Shown: positions 16,237 through 25,377, counted from the stretch's first letter. The stretch: 64,000 nucleotides of DNA from Chondromyces crocatus (GCF_001189295.1 NZ_CP012159.1:1440001-1504000), one strand, 5' to 3'. The notes: generated from the sequence alone by a model not told the origin. Translations and numbers: made by a program.

Positions 16237-17114
16237 GGCCGCGTCATCCGTGGGTGCCGTACCTGCTCTTGCTGCCGACGGCGGTGTTCCTGGGGGTGTT
16301 CTTTCTGTTGCCGCTGGGGATGGCGGCGAAGGACAGCTTGTACACCTGGGATCTGCTGACGCCGCCGGTGTGGGTGGGGTTCGAGAACTACCGGGCGCTC
16401 GTCGCGAGCGGGGAGCTGTGGGGGACGTTCTCGCGGACGCTGGGCTACAGCGCGGTGGTGGTGAGCCTGTCGGGGGCGCTGGGGCTGGGGCTGGCGGTGG
16501 CGCTGGATCGGCCCGGGCGGGTCTACGCGTTCGTGCGCGGGGCGGTGTTCAGCGCGTACGTGGTGTCGTGGGTGGCGGTGGCGCTGCTGTGGATGTTGAT
16601 CCTGGATCCGGACGGGCTGCTGTCGGCAGGGCTGCGGGCGGTGGGGCTCGAAGGGCGGGCGTGGCTCGGGGATCCGGCGACGGCGCTGTGGGCGCTGGCC
16701 GGGGTGAGCGTCTGGAAGATCACGGGCTACGCGATGGTGATCTTCCTGGCGGGGCTGCAGGACATCCCGCGCGGTCTGTACGAGGCGGCGGCGCTCGATG
16801 GCGCGGGGCCGTGGCGGCGGTTCCGGTACGTGACGTGGCCGCTGCTCCGGCCCTCGGCGGCGTTCGTGGGGACGACGAGCTTGATCCTGTCGTTCCAGGC
16901 GTTCGACGTGGTGCGGGTGATGACGCAGGGAGGGCCGGTGCGCTCGACGACGATCTTCGTCTACGCGATCTACGAGCACATCTTCATGAACCTGCGGGTG
17001 GGGCGCGCGAGCGCGCTGTGCATCGTGTTCTTCGTGCTGCTGCTGGGGCTGACGGGGATTCAGTTGCGGGTGATGCGGGGGGCGTCGCCGCAGGCGGGGC
17101 GGAGGGCGCGATGA
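16233..17114 (+). CDS. sugar-type ABC importer permease (MalF/UgpA-like)
   Basis: A 293-residue inner-membrane permease with six predicted helices, the first at ~8-30. The EAA coupling loop reads YEAAALDGAGPWRRFRYVTWP, the contact for the ATPase. The sequence SFQAFDVVRVMTQGGP is typical of MalF/UgpA-type subunits of CUT1 importers. ATG 16233 overlaps the stop of the binding protein (ATGA), indicating coupled translation; longer upstream readings would overlap coding sequence. It forms a heterodimer with the 17111-17938 product. Confidence 0.92.
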   Translation: MRPRHPWVPYLLLLPTAVFLGVFFLLPLGMAAKDSLYTWDLLTPPVWVGFENYRALVASGELWGTFSRTLGYSAVVVSLSGALGLGLAVALDRPGRVYAFVRGAVFSAYVVSWVAVALLWMLILDPDGLLSAGLRAVGLEGRAWLGDPATALWALAGVSVWKITGYAMVIFLAGLQDIPRGLYEAAALDGAGPWRRFRYVTWPLLRPSAAFVGTTSLILSFQAFDVVRVMTQGGPVRSTTIFVYAIYEHIFMNLRVGRASALCIVFFVLLLGLTGIQLRVMRGASPQAGRRAR

Positions 17115-17938
17115 TCGGGGAGCGAGGCGCAGGGGCGGCGCATGTCGTGCGGTCGGGGGTGCTGGTGGCGGTGGCGCTGCTGTGGCTCGGGCCGTACGCG
17201 TGGATGACGGTGACGTCGCTGAAGACGCTGCCGGAGATCATGCGGGCGCCGGCGTATCCGTTGCCGCAAGCGGTCCAGCTCGGGGCATACCGGGAGGTGC
17301 TGGAGGTGGTGCCGGTGGGGCGCTACCTCCTGAACTCGGTGGTGATGGCGGTGGCGATCGCAGGGCTTCAGATCGCGCTGGCGCTGCCGGCGGGCTACGC
17401 GCTGGCGAAGCTCCGGTTCGCGGGGCGCGGGGTGGCGTTCGGGCTGGTGCTGGCGTGCTTGCTCATCCCGGCGCAGGTGACGTTCGTGCCGGTGTTCACG
17501 CTGCTGGGCGCGGCGGGGCTGGTGAACACGTTCGCGGCGCTGATCCTGCCGTTCGGGGTGAGCGCGCTGGGGACGTTCCTGGTGCGGCAGGCGCTCTTGT
17601 CGGTGCCGGACGAGATCATCGAGGCGGCGCGGATGGACGGGGCGGGGGAGCTGCGGATCATCTACGGGATCCTGGGGCCGATGCTGCGGCCGACGCTGGC
17701 GGCGCTGTTCCTGTTCAGCTTCGTGTTCCACTACAACGACTACTTCTGGCCGCTGGTGATGACGACCGACGACGCGGTGCGGACGCTGCCGCTGGCCGTC
17801 GCGTTGCTGCGGGAGCAGGGGACGGGGGTGCGGTGGCACGTGGTGATGGCCGGGAACGTGATCCTGAGCCTGCCGGTGCTGGCGCTGTTCGCGGTGGCGC
17901 AGCGTCACCTGCTGCGGGCGGTGACGGCGCGGGTGTGA
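17111..17938 (+). CDS. sugar-type ABC importer permease (MalG/UgpE-like)
   Basis: A 275-residue second permease, six predicted helices, EAA loop IEAARMDGAGELRIIYGILGP. The pattern FHYNDYFWPLVMTTDDAVRTLP matches MalG/UgpE-type subunits. It starts at ATG 17111 overlapping the previous stop by ATGA and ends the operon. Together with the ATPase, the binding protein and the other permease it makes a complete importer; the imported compound cannot be told from sequence. A small hairpin (TCGGG...CCCGA, around 17950) follows at a convergent gene end. Confidence 0.92.
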   Translation: MIGERGAGAAHVVRSGVLVAVALLWLGPYAWMTVTSLKTLPEIMRAPAYPLPQAVQLGAYREVLEVVPVGRYLLNSVVMAVAIAGLQIALALPAGYALAKLRFAGRGVAFGLVLACLLIPAQVTFVPVFTLLGAAGLVNTFAALILPFGVSALGTFLVRQALLSVPDEIIEAARMDGAGELRIIYGILGPMLRPTLAALFLFSFVFHYNDYFWPLVMTTDDAVRTLPLAVALLREQGTGVRWHVVMAGNVILSLPVLALFAVAQRHLLRAVTARV

Positions 17939-18052
17939 GGGTCGAGGTCGGGTGACGTCGCCCGAAGCGAGGAGCGGTGCAGGGGTCGAGGTGCTGGAGG
18001 CGCGACGCGGCGCGGGGGAGAGAGGTGCTGCCGTGGTGTGGCCGGCGAACCC

Positions 18053-19237
18053 TCAGCGCGGGGGGGTGGAGTCAGGCGGAGGCGGGGCACTGCCTGAGGG
18101 CGGGACGCTGCTCGGCGCCGGGGGGCTGACCGGCACCACGCCGCCCACGGGAGGCGGGGCGTCCACGGGGGCAGGGGGACGTGCGGCGGGGTTCTTCACC
18201 GGGTCGTGCCGCGGGTACATGCGGACGTAGGTGTCGACGGCCCACACGGCCATGGCAGCGACGATGGGGCCGATGAAGATGCCCGCGGCGCCGAAGAGCT
18301 CGATGCCGCCGAAGATGCCGAGCAGGGCGAGCAGGGGGTGCATGCTGCCCTGGGAGCTCTGGGCCCAGGGGCGGACGATGTTGTCGGAGAGGCCGACGAT
18401 GGCTGCTGCGACCATCATGCCGACGCCAGCGCCGTAGCGGCCGACGACGAAGAGGTAGATGGCCGACCCCACGGTGACGGGCGTGGTGCCGATGATGGGG
18501 AGGAAGGACATGAGCGTGGCCGCGACGCCGAGGAGGAAGGCGTTGGGGACGCTGAAGATGTAGAGCGCAGCCAGGGTCAGGCCGCCTTGCACGAGGGCGG
18601 TGGCGATGAGGCCGAGGATGGCGCCGTTGACGGTCTCGCGGACCGAGGCGAACAGCTCGCCGGTCTGGGGGCCGGAGAAGGGCGAGACGCGGAGCATCCA
18701 GCGCTGCAGCTCGTCGCCGTCGCGCAGGAAGTAGTAGAGCGCGACGAGGAAGAGGAACAGGTTGACGATGAAGTTGGGGACGCTGGTGGCGAGGCCGGCG
18801 ATGAGGCCCGCGAGGAACGTGGCGGTGCGCTGTCCGACGTCCGAGAGCACGGACTGGATCTGCGGGCCGCCGATGTGGACGCGGTGGCCCCAGATGTCGA
18901 TGCCGCTCGTGACGAAGGTCTGGAGGCGGTTGAAGGTCGCCGTCCAGTCGCGTGTGAGGAACTCGCTGACGGACCGCACCACCTCGACGGAGATGAAGAC
19001 GAACGGGATGACGATGAGGACCAGCGAGGAGACGGTGACGGCGAGGGGCGCGAACCCCTTGGCGCGGCCGAGGCGCCGCTCGACGTGCGGGAGCAGCCGC
19101 GAGAGGAGCAGCGCGAAGAGGGCGCCGAGGACGATGGGGATGAGGATCCCCTCGGTCATCCAGATGAAGAAGACGACCAGGCCCGTTCGGAAAATGACGG
19201 CAAGCCAGCGTTCCCGGTCCATAGGTGAGATGGCCAT
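18053..19237 (-). CDS. AI-2E family (PerM-like) membrane protein
   Basis: A 394-residue membrane protein with about eight hydrophobic segments in the PerM/TqsA/AI-2E-family arrangement: two N-terminal helices, a polar domain of ~90 residues, then paired helices with SVPNFIVNLFLFLVALYYFLRDG and the family's signature region FLPIIGTTPVTVGSAIYLF, ending with LSDNIVRPWAQSSQGSMHPLL. Members export small molecules or act as transporters (Na+/H+ exchange reported for some); the autoinducer-2 link holds only for a few. A ~55-residue Pro-rich cytoplasmic tail is unusual. Start ATG 19237; ATG 19222 is an alternative. Single gene, convergent with the ABC operon and divergent from the gene at 19415. Confidence 0.88.
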   Translation of the reverse strand: MAISPMDRERWLAVIFRTGLVVFFIWMTEGILIPIVLGALFALLLSRLLPHVERRLGRAKGFAPLAVTVSSLVLIVIPFVFISVEVVRSVSEFLTRDWTATFNRLQTFVTSGIDIWGHRVHIGGPQIQSVLSDVGQRTATFLAGLIAGLATSVPNFIVNLFLFLVALYYFLRDGDELQRWMLRVSPFSGPQTGELFASVRETVNGAILGLIATALVQGGLTLAALYIFSVPNAFLLGVAATLMSFLPIIGTTPVTVGSAIYLFVVGRYGAGVGMMVAAAIVGLSDNIVRPWAQSSQGSMHPLLALLGIFGGIELFGAAGIFIGPIVAAMAVWAVDTYVRMYPRHDPVKNPAARPPAPVDAPPPVGGVVPVSPPAPSSVPPSGSAPPPPDSTPPR

Positions 19238-19414
19238 CGGTCGGGAAGGTGGGCGCGTCAACGGTGGAGGGGTCGTGATCCAGGGCGAGAGGTCGCCGCC
19301 GCGCGCGGCTCTCCCCCAGCAGGGCGCCGAGCCGCTCGGGTCATCGGCTGTGCAGCGATGGCGATGCGGACCCCTCCGGTGCTCGGGGCGCGGAGCTGAG
19401 GTACAGGAGGGGCG

Positions 19415-20695
19415 ATGTTTGCTCCCCTGAGCCCTGAGCATCTGTCGTCACCGCGGGTCTCGGCTTCCGTGAGGTCGTACGAGGAGATGCGCGCAGCGCT
19501 GGGGACGACGACGGATGGCGCGCTGGCGGTCGAGGTGCTCCAGGCAGGGAAGCATCTGCTCCTGGGTTTGGTCGAAGCTGGCCTCGTGAGCGCCGCCGCT
19601 TCGGGCGAGGCGGCGGCCGGAGCGGCGCTCGCGGCCGACGTCGAGGCGGTCGCGACGGACATGGTCGACATCGCGCTGCGCTGTCGTCAGGGGAAGGTCG
19701 ACCACGCCTGGGCGATCGCGGTGCATGACGTCATCCGAACGCTGCCGCACGCCGCGCGCCTGGCGCTGCTCTCGTGCGCCGAGCGGTGGGCGGAGGGGAG
19801 CGCGATGGTGGGCGCGGCGGCCCACGTGGGGCGGTTCTACGGAGACGCGATGACCGCGAGCGCGTACGCCGAGCCTCGCGCGCTGCTGGAGGACATGGCG
19901 CGGATGCGCCGCTTCGCAGGGTCGAGCGAGCCGCTGACGAAGGCGTACGTGAGGAACCTCGTGGAATCGGCGGGGCTGCTGAAGGCGCTCCATGCGCGTG
20001 ATCCGCGAGCATGCGAGGTCGGGCGTGCCCTCGTCGTCGAGTTCACGGCCTTCGTCGCTCAGGGGGTCGAGCCCGCCCTCGGCGAGACCCTCGACGCCCT
20101 GCGGGCTGCGTTCTCGGAGGGGGACTGGGAGGGCTCCCGCGAGGCGACGATCTCCGCCCGCGAGCAGGATGCGGTGGGCCGTGCGCTGGAAGCCGCCCTC
20201 GTCGAGGCCGGGTTCCCGACGCCTCCGCGTGAGCGCGTGTCCGAGGACGATCTCGCCCTGCGTGCGCCCTGGTTCCCGTTCGCGCGGCGAGGCTGGCTGG
20301 TGTGCTTCGACGCGGAGACCGGCTTCGCGCCGCACCAGGAGCACGGGGAGACCTTGCGTGTGATCGCCCGGACGCTCGGGCGTCCAGTTGAGATCGAGGA
20401 GGATGGGTTCGTCGAGGGGAGCGGCTGGCGGCTCGTGTTTCGTACCCCCGAGCGCCATGAGCTTCTCTCACCCGCCGAGGAGCCGGATGACTGGATCGAT
20501 CTGGATCTGCTCTACCGCGCGGCGCAGCTCGTGGCGGGGGACGTGCCGCTGTGGAGCCTGGACACCGGCGATCAGACGGTGGCGCTCCTCTGTGCGCCGG
20601 CCGCGGCGTCCGTGGCCCTCGAGCGGGGTGGCTGGTTGAAGCATGCTGCGGTGCGCGCGCGCCGGGTGGGCGCTCGCCGCAAGCAGGGGGCATGA
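19415..20695 (+). CDS. hypothetical protein, two-part soluble
   Basis: A 426-residue protein I do not recognise. The N-terminal ~220 residues are helical and Ala/Leu/Glu-rich. A linker follows, and the last ~170 residues form a mixed alpha/beta region containing RRGWLVCFDAETGFAPHQEH, GSGWRLVFRTPERHELLSP and DDWIDLDLLYRAAQ. It has no signal peptide, membrane helix or clear catalytic motif. AGGAGGGG before the ATG makes the start firm. It is divergent from the AI-2E-family gene and convergent, 17 nt apart, with the LON-domain gene. Confidence 0.75.
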   Translation: MFAPLSPEHLSSPRVSASVRSYEEMRAALGTTTDGALAVEVLQAGKHLLLGLVEAGLVSAAASGEAAAGAALAADVEAVATDMVDIALRCRQGKVDHAWAIAVHDVIRTLPHAARLALLSCAERWAEGSAMVGAAAHVGRFYGDAMTASAYAEPRALLEDMARMRRFAGSSEPLTKAYVRNLVESAGLLKALHARDPRACEVGRALVVEFTAFVAQGVEPALGETLDALRAAFSEGDWEGSREATISAREQDAVGRALEAALVEAGFPTPPRERVSEDDLALRAPWFPFARRGWLVCFDAETGFAPHQEHGETLRVIARTLGRPVEIEEDGFVEGSGWRLVFRTPERHELLSPAEEPDDWIDLDLLYRAAQLVAGDVPLWSLDTGDQTVALLCAPAAASVALERGGWLKHAAVRARRVGARRKQGA

Positions 20696-20707
20696 GGTGG
20701 TGAGGGG

Positions 20708-20726
20708 GCGCGTCAGTTGAGCGCGC
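20708..20726. terminator. possible bidirectional hairpin between convergent genes
   Basis: GCGCG / CGCGC inverted repeat with a 9-nt loop sits between the convergent ends at 20695 and 20713, overlapping the last codons of the LON-domain gene. No U tract; weak evidence. Confidence 0.2.
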
Positions 20727-21378
20727 GGCTGGCCTGCGCGAGGCTGAGCCGCTGCAAGGCGAGGGCGTCCGTCACCTGCTGGACGCGGGCGTCGACCTCG
20801 AGGGTCTCGAGGGCGGTCTGACGCTCGCTGGGGTCGAGCAGCAGGTAGTGGGCGCAGAGGTCGGCAGAGAGGCCGAGGCTCGCGTCGGGGGGGAGGCGTA
20901 GATCGAACGACTGGTCCTGGTCCCGCACCATGGCGGCGTACGCGGAGGCGGTCGAGAGCAGGGCGGCCTGGGCGGTGGGGTCGATCGCGCCGCCTCGGTC
21001 CTCGAGGAGAGTGGCCTGCGCGGTGCGGTAGGGGGGAATGAAGGGCTGCTCGGCGAGGCGCACCCGTGCCCGTCCGCGAACGAGGATGTTGTAGCGGCCT
21101 CCGGGGAGTTCGACGTGCTCGATGATCTCTCCGACCCCGGCGACGTGGTGGATGGCGGGGTGCCCGTGCTCGTCGACGCGGTTCGGGTCGGCGATGAGCA
21201 CGACCGAGAGGCAGCGGTGGGTGGCGAGCGCGTCACGGACCAGCGTTTTGTAGCGCGGCTCGAAGACGTGCAGCGGCAGGAGCGCCCCCGGGAAGAGCAC
21301 GACCTGGGGAAGCGGGAAGAGCGGCAACCGGGACAGGGCCGCAGCGAGATCCGTGGGAGGCGTGGCCGGCGTGGTCAC
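20713..21378 (-). CDS. LON substrate-binding-domain protein (stand-alone)
   Basis: A 221-residue protein made of only the N-terminal substrate-binding (PUA-like) domain of Lon protease, without the ATPase or peptidase. The hallmark is near residue 20: LPLFPLPQVVLFPGALLPLHVFEPRY, shown here as its two halves LPLFPLPQVVLFPGALLP and LHVFEPRY, followed by GVGEI and GRYNILVRGRARVRL. Stand-alone LON-domain proteins are widespread, and a role in binding unfolded proteins or as E3-like adaptor has been proposed only in eukaryotes; bacterial function is unclear. GTG at 21378 has a -10-like TAGCCT 6 nt upstream and no ribosome site, fitting leaderless expression. folE lies 244 nt upstream on the same strand. 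Confidence 0.88.
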   Translation of the reverse strand: MTTPATPPTDLAAALSRLPLFPLPQVVLFPGALLPLHVFEPRYKTLVRDALATHRCLSVVLIADPNRVDEHGHPAIHHVAGVGEIIEHVELPGGRYNILVRGRARVRLAEQPFIPPYRTAQATLLEDRGGAIDPTAQAALLSTASAYAAMVRDQDQSFDLRLPPDASLGLSADLCAHYLLLDPSERQTALETLEVDARVQQVTDALALQRLSLAQASRALN

Positions 21379-21384
21379 GGCCGG

Positions 21385-21390
21385 AGGCTA
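21385..21390 (-). promoter_or_regulatory. putative -10 hexamer for leaderless LON-domain gene
   Basis: On the minus strand GTGTGCTAGCCT places TAGCCT 6 nt before the GTG start at 21378. Same arrangement as upstream of 1615, 26745, 28796, 47038 and 57151. Confidence 0.45.
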
Positions 21391-21622
21391 GCACACCGGG
21401 ACGGGAGGGCGCCCGCCATGCACAGACGTCGGCGCCTCTGTCCGGGGGCATCCTGGCGCCGTGCCGGTGGGAGACGCGCGGTGCCGAGGAGAACGCACGG
21501 TGCGGGGGGCGGGCCCGATGGGGAGGAGGTACGAGGGACGCGTGTCCGAGGCGTCCGCGCTGGCAGGCGTCGCTGACGTGCTCGTGCGCGTCGCTGATCG
21601 GCTGGTGCGCGTCGAGGGGGCG

Positions 21623-22198
21623 CTAGCGGAGGAGGGCGGCGATGGCCAGCTCGCGCTCGGGCGAGGGGCGCGCGAGGAGGCCGGCTGCGGCCAGGGTCTC
21701 CACGATGGTGCCCGCCTTGCGCTCGCCGCGCGCGATGAGGCAGGTGTGCGTGAGCGACAGCTTGCAGAGGGCGCCGCGGGCTCCGAGCTCATCGACGAGG
21801 AGGTCCACGAGCTGTCCTCCGATGCGCTCCTGGAGGGTCAGGCGGCGGGAGAGGGCGTCGACGACGCGGGCGATGGCGCCGATGCCGGCCACGCGGTCGC
21901 CGGGGAGGTACGCGACGATGCCGGTGCCGTGACCCGGGAGGAGGTGATGAGGGCACATCGTGGTGATGTGCAGGTCGCGCAGGATCACCAGGCCGCGCTC
22001 GTGGGCCCCGGCGGCGATGGCGCCGTCGCGGAGGAGGGCGGCCGGGTCGAGGGCGTCCCCTTGCAGGAGGTCGTCGGCGAAGGCGTCGGCCACGCGCTCC
22101 CCGGTGCCGACGAGGTCTCCCTCGATCTCGTGGCCGAGCGCACGGAGGAAGTCCTCCACGGCGCGCGCGGCGGCCTTGCGATCGATCACCTTGCGCAT
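21623..22198 (-). CDS. folE: GTP cyclohydrolase I
   Basis: A 191-residue enzyme that opens GTP to 7,8-dihydroneopterin triphosphate, first step of tetrahydrofolate/biopterin synthesis. The zinc and active-site motif CPHHLLPGHGTGIVAYLP replaces the usual CEHHLLPFxGxxHVAYLP. It is followed by VAGIGAIARVVDALSRRLTLQERI, here read as VAGIGAIARVVDAL and SRRLTLQERI, close to the FolE consensus. The later His/Cys pair is in THTCLIARG, where canonical FolE has EHMCMxxRG. The N-terminal extension of canonical FolE is short. Divergence at several conserved spots suggests a FolE subfamily member, but zinc ligands remain. Start ATG 22198 is divergent from potC. Confidence 0.87.
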   Translation of the reverse strand: MRKVIDRKAAARAVEDFLRALGHEIEGDLVGTGERVADAFADDLLQGDALDPAALLRDGAIAAGAHERGLVILRDLHITTMCPHHLLPGHGTGIVAYLPGDRVAGIGAIARVVDALSRRLTLQERIGGQLVDLLVDELGARGALCKLSLTHTCLIARGERKAGTIVETLAAAGLLARPSPERELAIAALLR

Positions 22199-22518
22199 GG
22201 TCGGAGCCTCCGGCGGTCGGTCTGCCTCACGGGATCTCGAGGGCCGCGTGCTGGGTCAGGAGGGCAGCGGCGGTGTCCGCGGTTAGGCGGAGGGGAGGAG
22301 GGCGTCAAGATCCGAGGCGGTGTCAGGAGCGACCGGAGACGCGGCGCGGCGACCGGAGAGCGGTGTCGCAGAGGTGTGGCGAGGCTGGAGCCCGCGGTGG
22401 TGCCGAGGTGCGGCCCGCGCTCGAAACAAGGCGCGCGTGGCGCCGAGCGTGGTTGCGTTGGCTGTTGCGTGGGGGCTAAGCTCGCCGCCCCTGCCGCTCT
22501 GGCGGGTCCGATGCGACG
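22199..22518. other. divergent regulatory region folE / pot operon
   Basis: No gene. It contains the pot promoter candidate at 22453-22482. The rest is G-rich and without clear operators. Short direct repeats of GACCGGAGA-like words occur near 22330-22360. Confidence 0.5.
22453..22482 (+). promoter_or_regulatory. putative promoter of polyamine importer operon
   Basis: TTGCGT (22453-22458), 18 nt, TAAGCT (22477-22482), about 37 nt before the potC ATG. The -10 is again preceded by GC, as in the GCTAGCCT elements. No polyamine-responsive operator could be recognised. Confidence 0.35.
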
Positions 22519-23364
22519 ATGAGACTCCGGACGCCCTCGGGCATGAGGCTGGTGAACCTGCTGCTCGGCGGCTGGACTGGCCTGGTCTTCCTGTTTCTCT
22601 ACCTGCCCATCGTCCTGCTCATCGCCTACTCGTTCAACGCTTCCCGGCTGGCGATCGTGTGGGAAGGGTTCACGTTCCGTTGGTACCAGGACCTCTGGGG
22701 ACAGCTCGTGGCCCACCTCGCCGACGAGCGGCGCTCGCCGCTCATCGAGTCGATGGGCAACAGCCTGATCATCGCCAGCGTCACCACGATGCTGGCGGTG
22801 GTGCTGGGAACGGCGGGGGGGTGGTTGCTCCACCGCTACCGCTTTCCGGCCCTGCGGACGATCTCCACGCTGATCTTCATCCCGATGATCATCCCCGAGA
22901 TCATCATGGGCATCAGCCTGCTCATCTTCTTCAAGACGGTGGAGCTGGAGCTGGGGTTCGTCACGGTGATCATCTCGCACGTGACGTTCTGCTTCCCGTT
23001 CGTCCTCGTGGCGGTGCAGGCGCGCCTCGCCGGGCTGGACCCGTCGCTCGAAGAGGCGGCGATGGATCTCGGGGCGACGCCGCTGAAGGCGTTCTACCAC
23101 GTGATGGTGCCTTACCTTCTGCCAGCGATCATCTCGGGGGCGTTGATGTCGTTCACGCTGTCGATGGACGAGCTGATCGTGACTTATTTTACCCGTGGAC
23201 CGAAGTCGGAGACCTTGCCGATCAAGGTGTTCGGCATGGCCAAGGTTGGGCTGAACCCCATCCTCAACACCATCTCCACGGTGTTCATCATGGTGACCGC
23301 GATGCTGGTGATCTGCGCGGAATGGCTCAAGGGGACGGCGCGGCGCTCCCCGGAGTCGAGCTAG
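22519..23364 (+). CDS. potC: spermidine/putrescine ABC importer permease PotC
   Basis: A 281-residue inner-membrane permease with six predicted helices. The EAA loop is LEEAAMDLGATPLKAFYHVMVP. PotC-like features include LPIVLLIAYSFNAS near the N-terminus, IPEIIMGISLL and SMDELIVTYFTRGP near the C-terminus. It is the first gene of the operon, with potD starting 35 nt after its stop. The gene order potC-D-B-A differs from the common A-B-C-D. Confidence 0.93.
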   Translation: MRLRTPSGMRLVNLLLGGWTGLVFLFLYLPIVLLIAYSFNASRLAIVWEGFTFRWYQDLWGQLVAHLADERRSPLIESMGNSLIIASVTTMLAVVLGTAGGWLLHRYRFPALRTISTLIFIPMIIPEIIMGISLLIFFKTVELELGFVTVIISHVTFCFPFVLVAVQARLAGLDPSLEEAAMDLGATPLKAFYHVMVPYLLPAIISGALMSFTLSMDELIVTYFTRGPKSETLPIKVFGMAKVGLNPILNTISTVFIMVTAMLVICAEWLKGTARRSPESS

Positions 23365-23399
23365 GCGCCTTACGCGCAACGAAGGAGACCGATAGGAAC

Positions 23400-24491
23400 A
23401 TGAAGCGCATCGGAGGTTGGCTGTATCTCCTGGCGATTGCCGCCGTCACGCTCCTCTTCGGGTGTGGTGAGAAGAAGAACCAGCAGGCGGCTCCCGCCGG
23501 CAGCGGGAGCGCGCAAGCCGCGGCGCCCGCGCTGAAGGAGCTGAACCTGTTCGCATGGTCCGAGTACATCCCGGACGAGGTGATCGCCGGCTTCACGAAG
23601 GAGACCGGGATCAAGGTCAACTACGAGACCTACGGGTCCAACGAGGAGATGCTCTCCAAGCTTCTCGCCGGCGGGACGAAGTACGATCTCATCCAGCCTT
23701 CGGAGTACGTGATCGAGGCGCTGGTGAAGCAGGGCAAGCTCGAGCCGCTCGACCACGCCAAGGTGCCCAACCTGAAGAACATCGTCGCCGATGTCAGGGA
23801 CATGCCCCACGATCCGGGGCTGAAGTACAGCGTCCCCTGGATGGTCGGGTTCGTCGGCATCGTGGTGAACACCGACAAGGTGAAGGACCCGATCAAGGGC
23901 TTCAAGGACGTGTTCCAGGACAAGTACAAGGGCCGGATCGTCGCGCTGAACGACAACCGCGAGATGGTGGCGTGGGCGCTGATGCAGGAGGGGATCGACG
24001 TCAACCAGATCACCCCGGAGAACCTGGCCAAGGTGCGCCCCATCCTCGAGAAGTGGGTGAAGCTCGTGAAGGTGTTCGACTCCGACAGCCCGAAGACGGC
24101 GATGCTGAACGGCGACGTCGATCTCGGTGTGATGTGGAGCGGCGAGGGCGCGATCCTCGTGAACACCGACAAGAAGTTCCAGTTCGTGGTCCCCGAGGAG
24201 GGCGCGCGTCAGTACATCGACAACCTGGCGATCCCCAAGGGCGCGCCGAACCTGGCCGGGGCGCACCTGTTCATCGACTACACGCTGCGTCCCGAGGTCA
24301 GCAAGCTGATCAGCGAGAAGTTCCCCTACACGAACCCGAACGGGGAAGCGCGGAAGCTGCTCTCGGAGGCGGAGCTGAAGAACCCCGCGAGCTACCCGGA
24401 CATCAAGACCAAGCAGACCTTCCGCGACATCGGCAAGGCCGCGTCGGACCTCGACAAGATGGTCACCGACCTGAAGGCCGCCTCGAACTGA
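23400..24491 (+). CDS. potD: spermidine/putrescine-binding lipoprotein PotD
   Basis: A 363-residue periplasmic polyamine-binding protein. The signal peptide ends in a lipobox (LLFGC), so it is anchored as a lipoprotein; a ~25-residue Ala/Ser/Gln linker follows. The mature domain opens LNLFAWSEYIPDEVIAGF, the classic PotD/PotF start, with YGSNEEMLSKL, YDLIQPSEYVIE, VMWSGEGAIL and IDNLAIPKGAPN in family order. AAGGAG 13 nt before the ATG supports the start at 23400. It delivers substrate to PotB/PotC. Confidence 0.94.
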   Translation: MKRIGGWLYLLAIAAVTLLFGCGEKKNQQAAPAGSGSAQAAAPALKELNLFAWSEYIPDEVIAGFTKETGIKVNYETYGSNEEMLSKLLAGGTKYDLIQPSEYVIEALVKQGKLEPLDHAKVPNLKNIVADVRDMPHDPGLKYSVPWMVGFVGIVVNTDKVKDPIKGFKDVFQDKYKGRIVALNDNREMVAWALMQEGIDVNQITPENLAKVRPILEKWVKLVKVFDSDSPKTAMLNGDVDLGVMWSGEGAILVNTDKKFQFVVPEEGARQYIDNLAIPKGAPNLAGAHLFIDYTLRPEVSKLISEKFPYTNPNGEARKLLSEAELKNPASYPDIKTKQTFRDIGKAASDLDKMVTDLKAASN

Positions 24492-24498
24492 GCCGTCG

Positions 24499-25377
24499 AT
24501 GACACCGACCGCCGGGCAGCTTCCCGAGATCCAGGGCGCGCATCGCAGGCCAGGGCTTCGCGGGTGGCTGCTCTTCGCTCCGCTCATGCTCTGGCTGGGG
24601 GCGTTCGTGATCGCGCCGACCGCGATCATGCTCGTCTACAGCTTCTGTCAGCGCGACGAGCTGGGGCAGGTGGTCTTCGAGTTCTCGCTGTCGAACTACG
24701 CGCGCGTCTTCGACACGACGTACCTCAAGATCTTCACCACCTCGATCAAGTACGCCGCCATCACCACGGTCATCTGTCTGATGGTGGGCTATCCGGTGGC
24801 GTACCACATCGGCCGCGCGCGGGAGGGGATCCGGAACAAGCTCCTGATGCTGGTGATGATCCCCTTCTGGACCAGCTTCCTCATCCGGACCTATGCCTGG
24901 ATGTCGATCCTGAAGGAGGAGGGGCCGCTCAACGCGATGCTCCTCTACACCAGGATGATCGCGGCGCCGCTGGACATCCTGTACACGCCGACCGCCGTGA
25001 TCATCGGCCTGGTGTACTCGTACCTGCCGTTCATGATCCTGCCGATCTACGGGAGCGTCGAGAAGCTGGACAACGCGCTGATCGAGGCGGCGTTCGACCT
25101 GGGGGCAGGGCCGGTGTCGGCCTTCTCCCACGTCATCGTGCCGCTGACGCGGCCGGGGATCTTCGCGGGCGTGCTGCTGGTGTTCATCCCGGCCATCGGG
25201 ATGTTCGCCATCACCGATCTGATGGGCGGCGGTCGGGTGCCCATGATCGGCAACGTGATCCAGAACCAGTTCGGTCAGGCGCGCGACTGGCCCTTCGGGG
25301 CAGCTCTGGGGATGACCATGCTGCTGCTCTTCGCAGCCTGCTTCGCGCTCAGCATGCGCAAGAGTGACGCCGCGTGA
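24499..25377 (+). CDS. potB: spermidine/putrescine ABC importer permease PotB
   Basis: A 292-residue permease, six predicted helices. PotB-type sequence includes IMLVYSFCQRDELGQVVFEF near the N-terminus, IPFWTSFLIRTYAWMSILKE, and the EAA loop IEAAFDLGAGPVSAFSHVIVP. The conserved ITDLMGGGRVPMIGNVI lies near the C-terminus. It starts 7 nt after potD and ends 25 nt before the chosen potA start. Confidence 0.94.
   Translation: MTPTAGQLPEIQGAHRRPGLRGWLLFAPLMLWLGAFVIAPTAIMLVYSFCQRDELGQVVFEFSLSNYARVFDTTYLKIFTTSIKYAAITTVICLMVGYPVAYHIGRAREGIRNKLLMLVMIPFWTSFLIRTYAWMSILKEEGPLNAMLLYTRMIAAPLDILYTPTAVIIGLVYSYLPFMILPIYGSVEKLDNALIEAAFDLGAGPVSAFSHVIVPLTRPGIFAGVLLVFIPAIGMFAITDLMGGGRVPMIGNVIQNQFGQARDWPFGAALGMTMLLLFAACFALSMRKSDAA

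Noticed and set aside
18206-19228. 340-codon acidic plus-strand ORF
   Set aside because: Antisense of the AI-2E-family gene; Asp/Glu/Gly-rich with no motifs.
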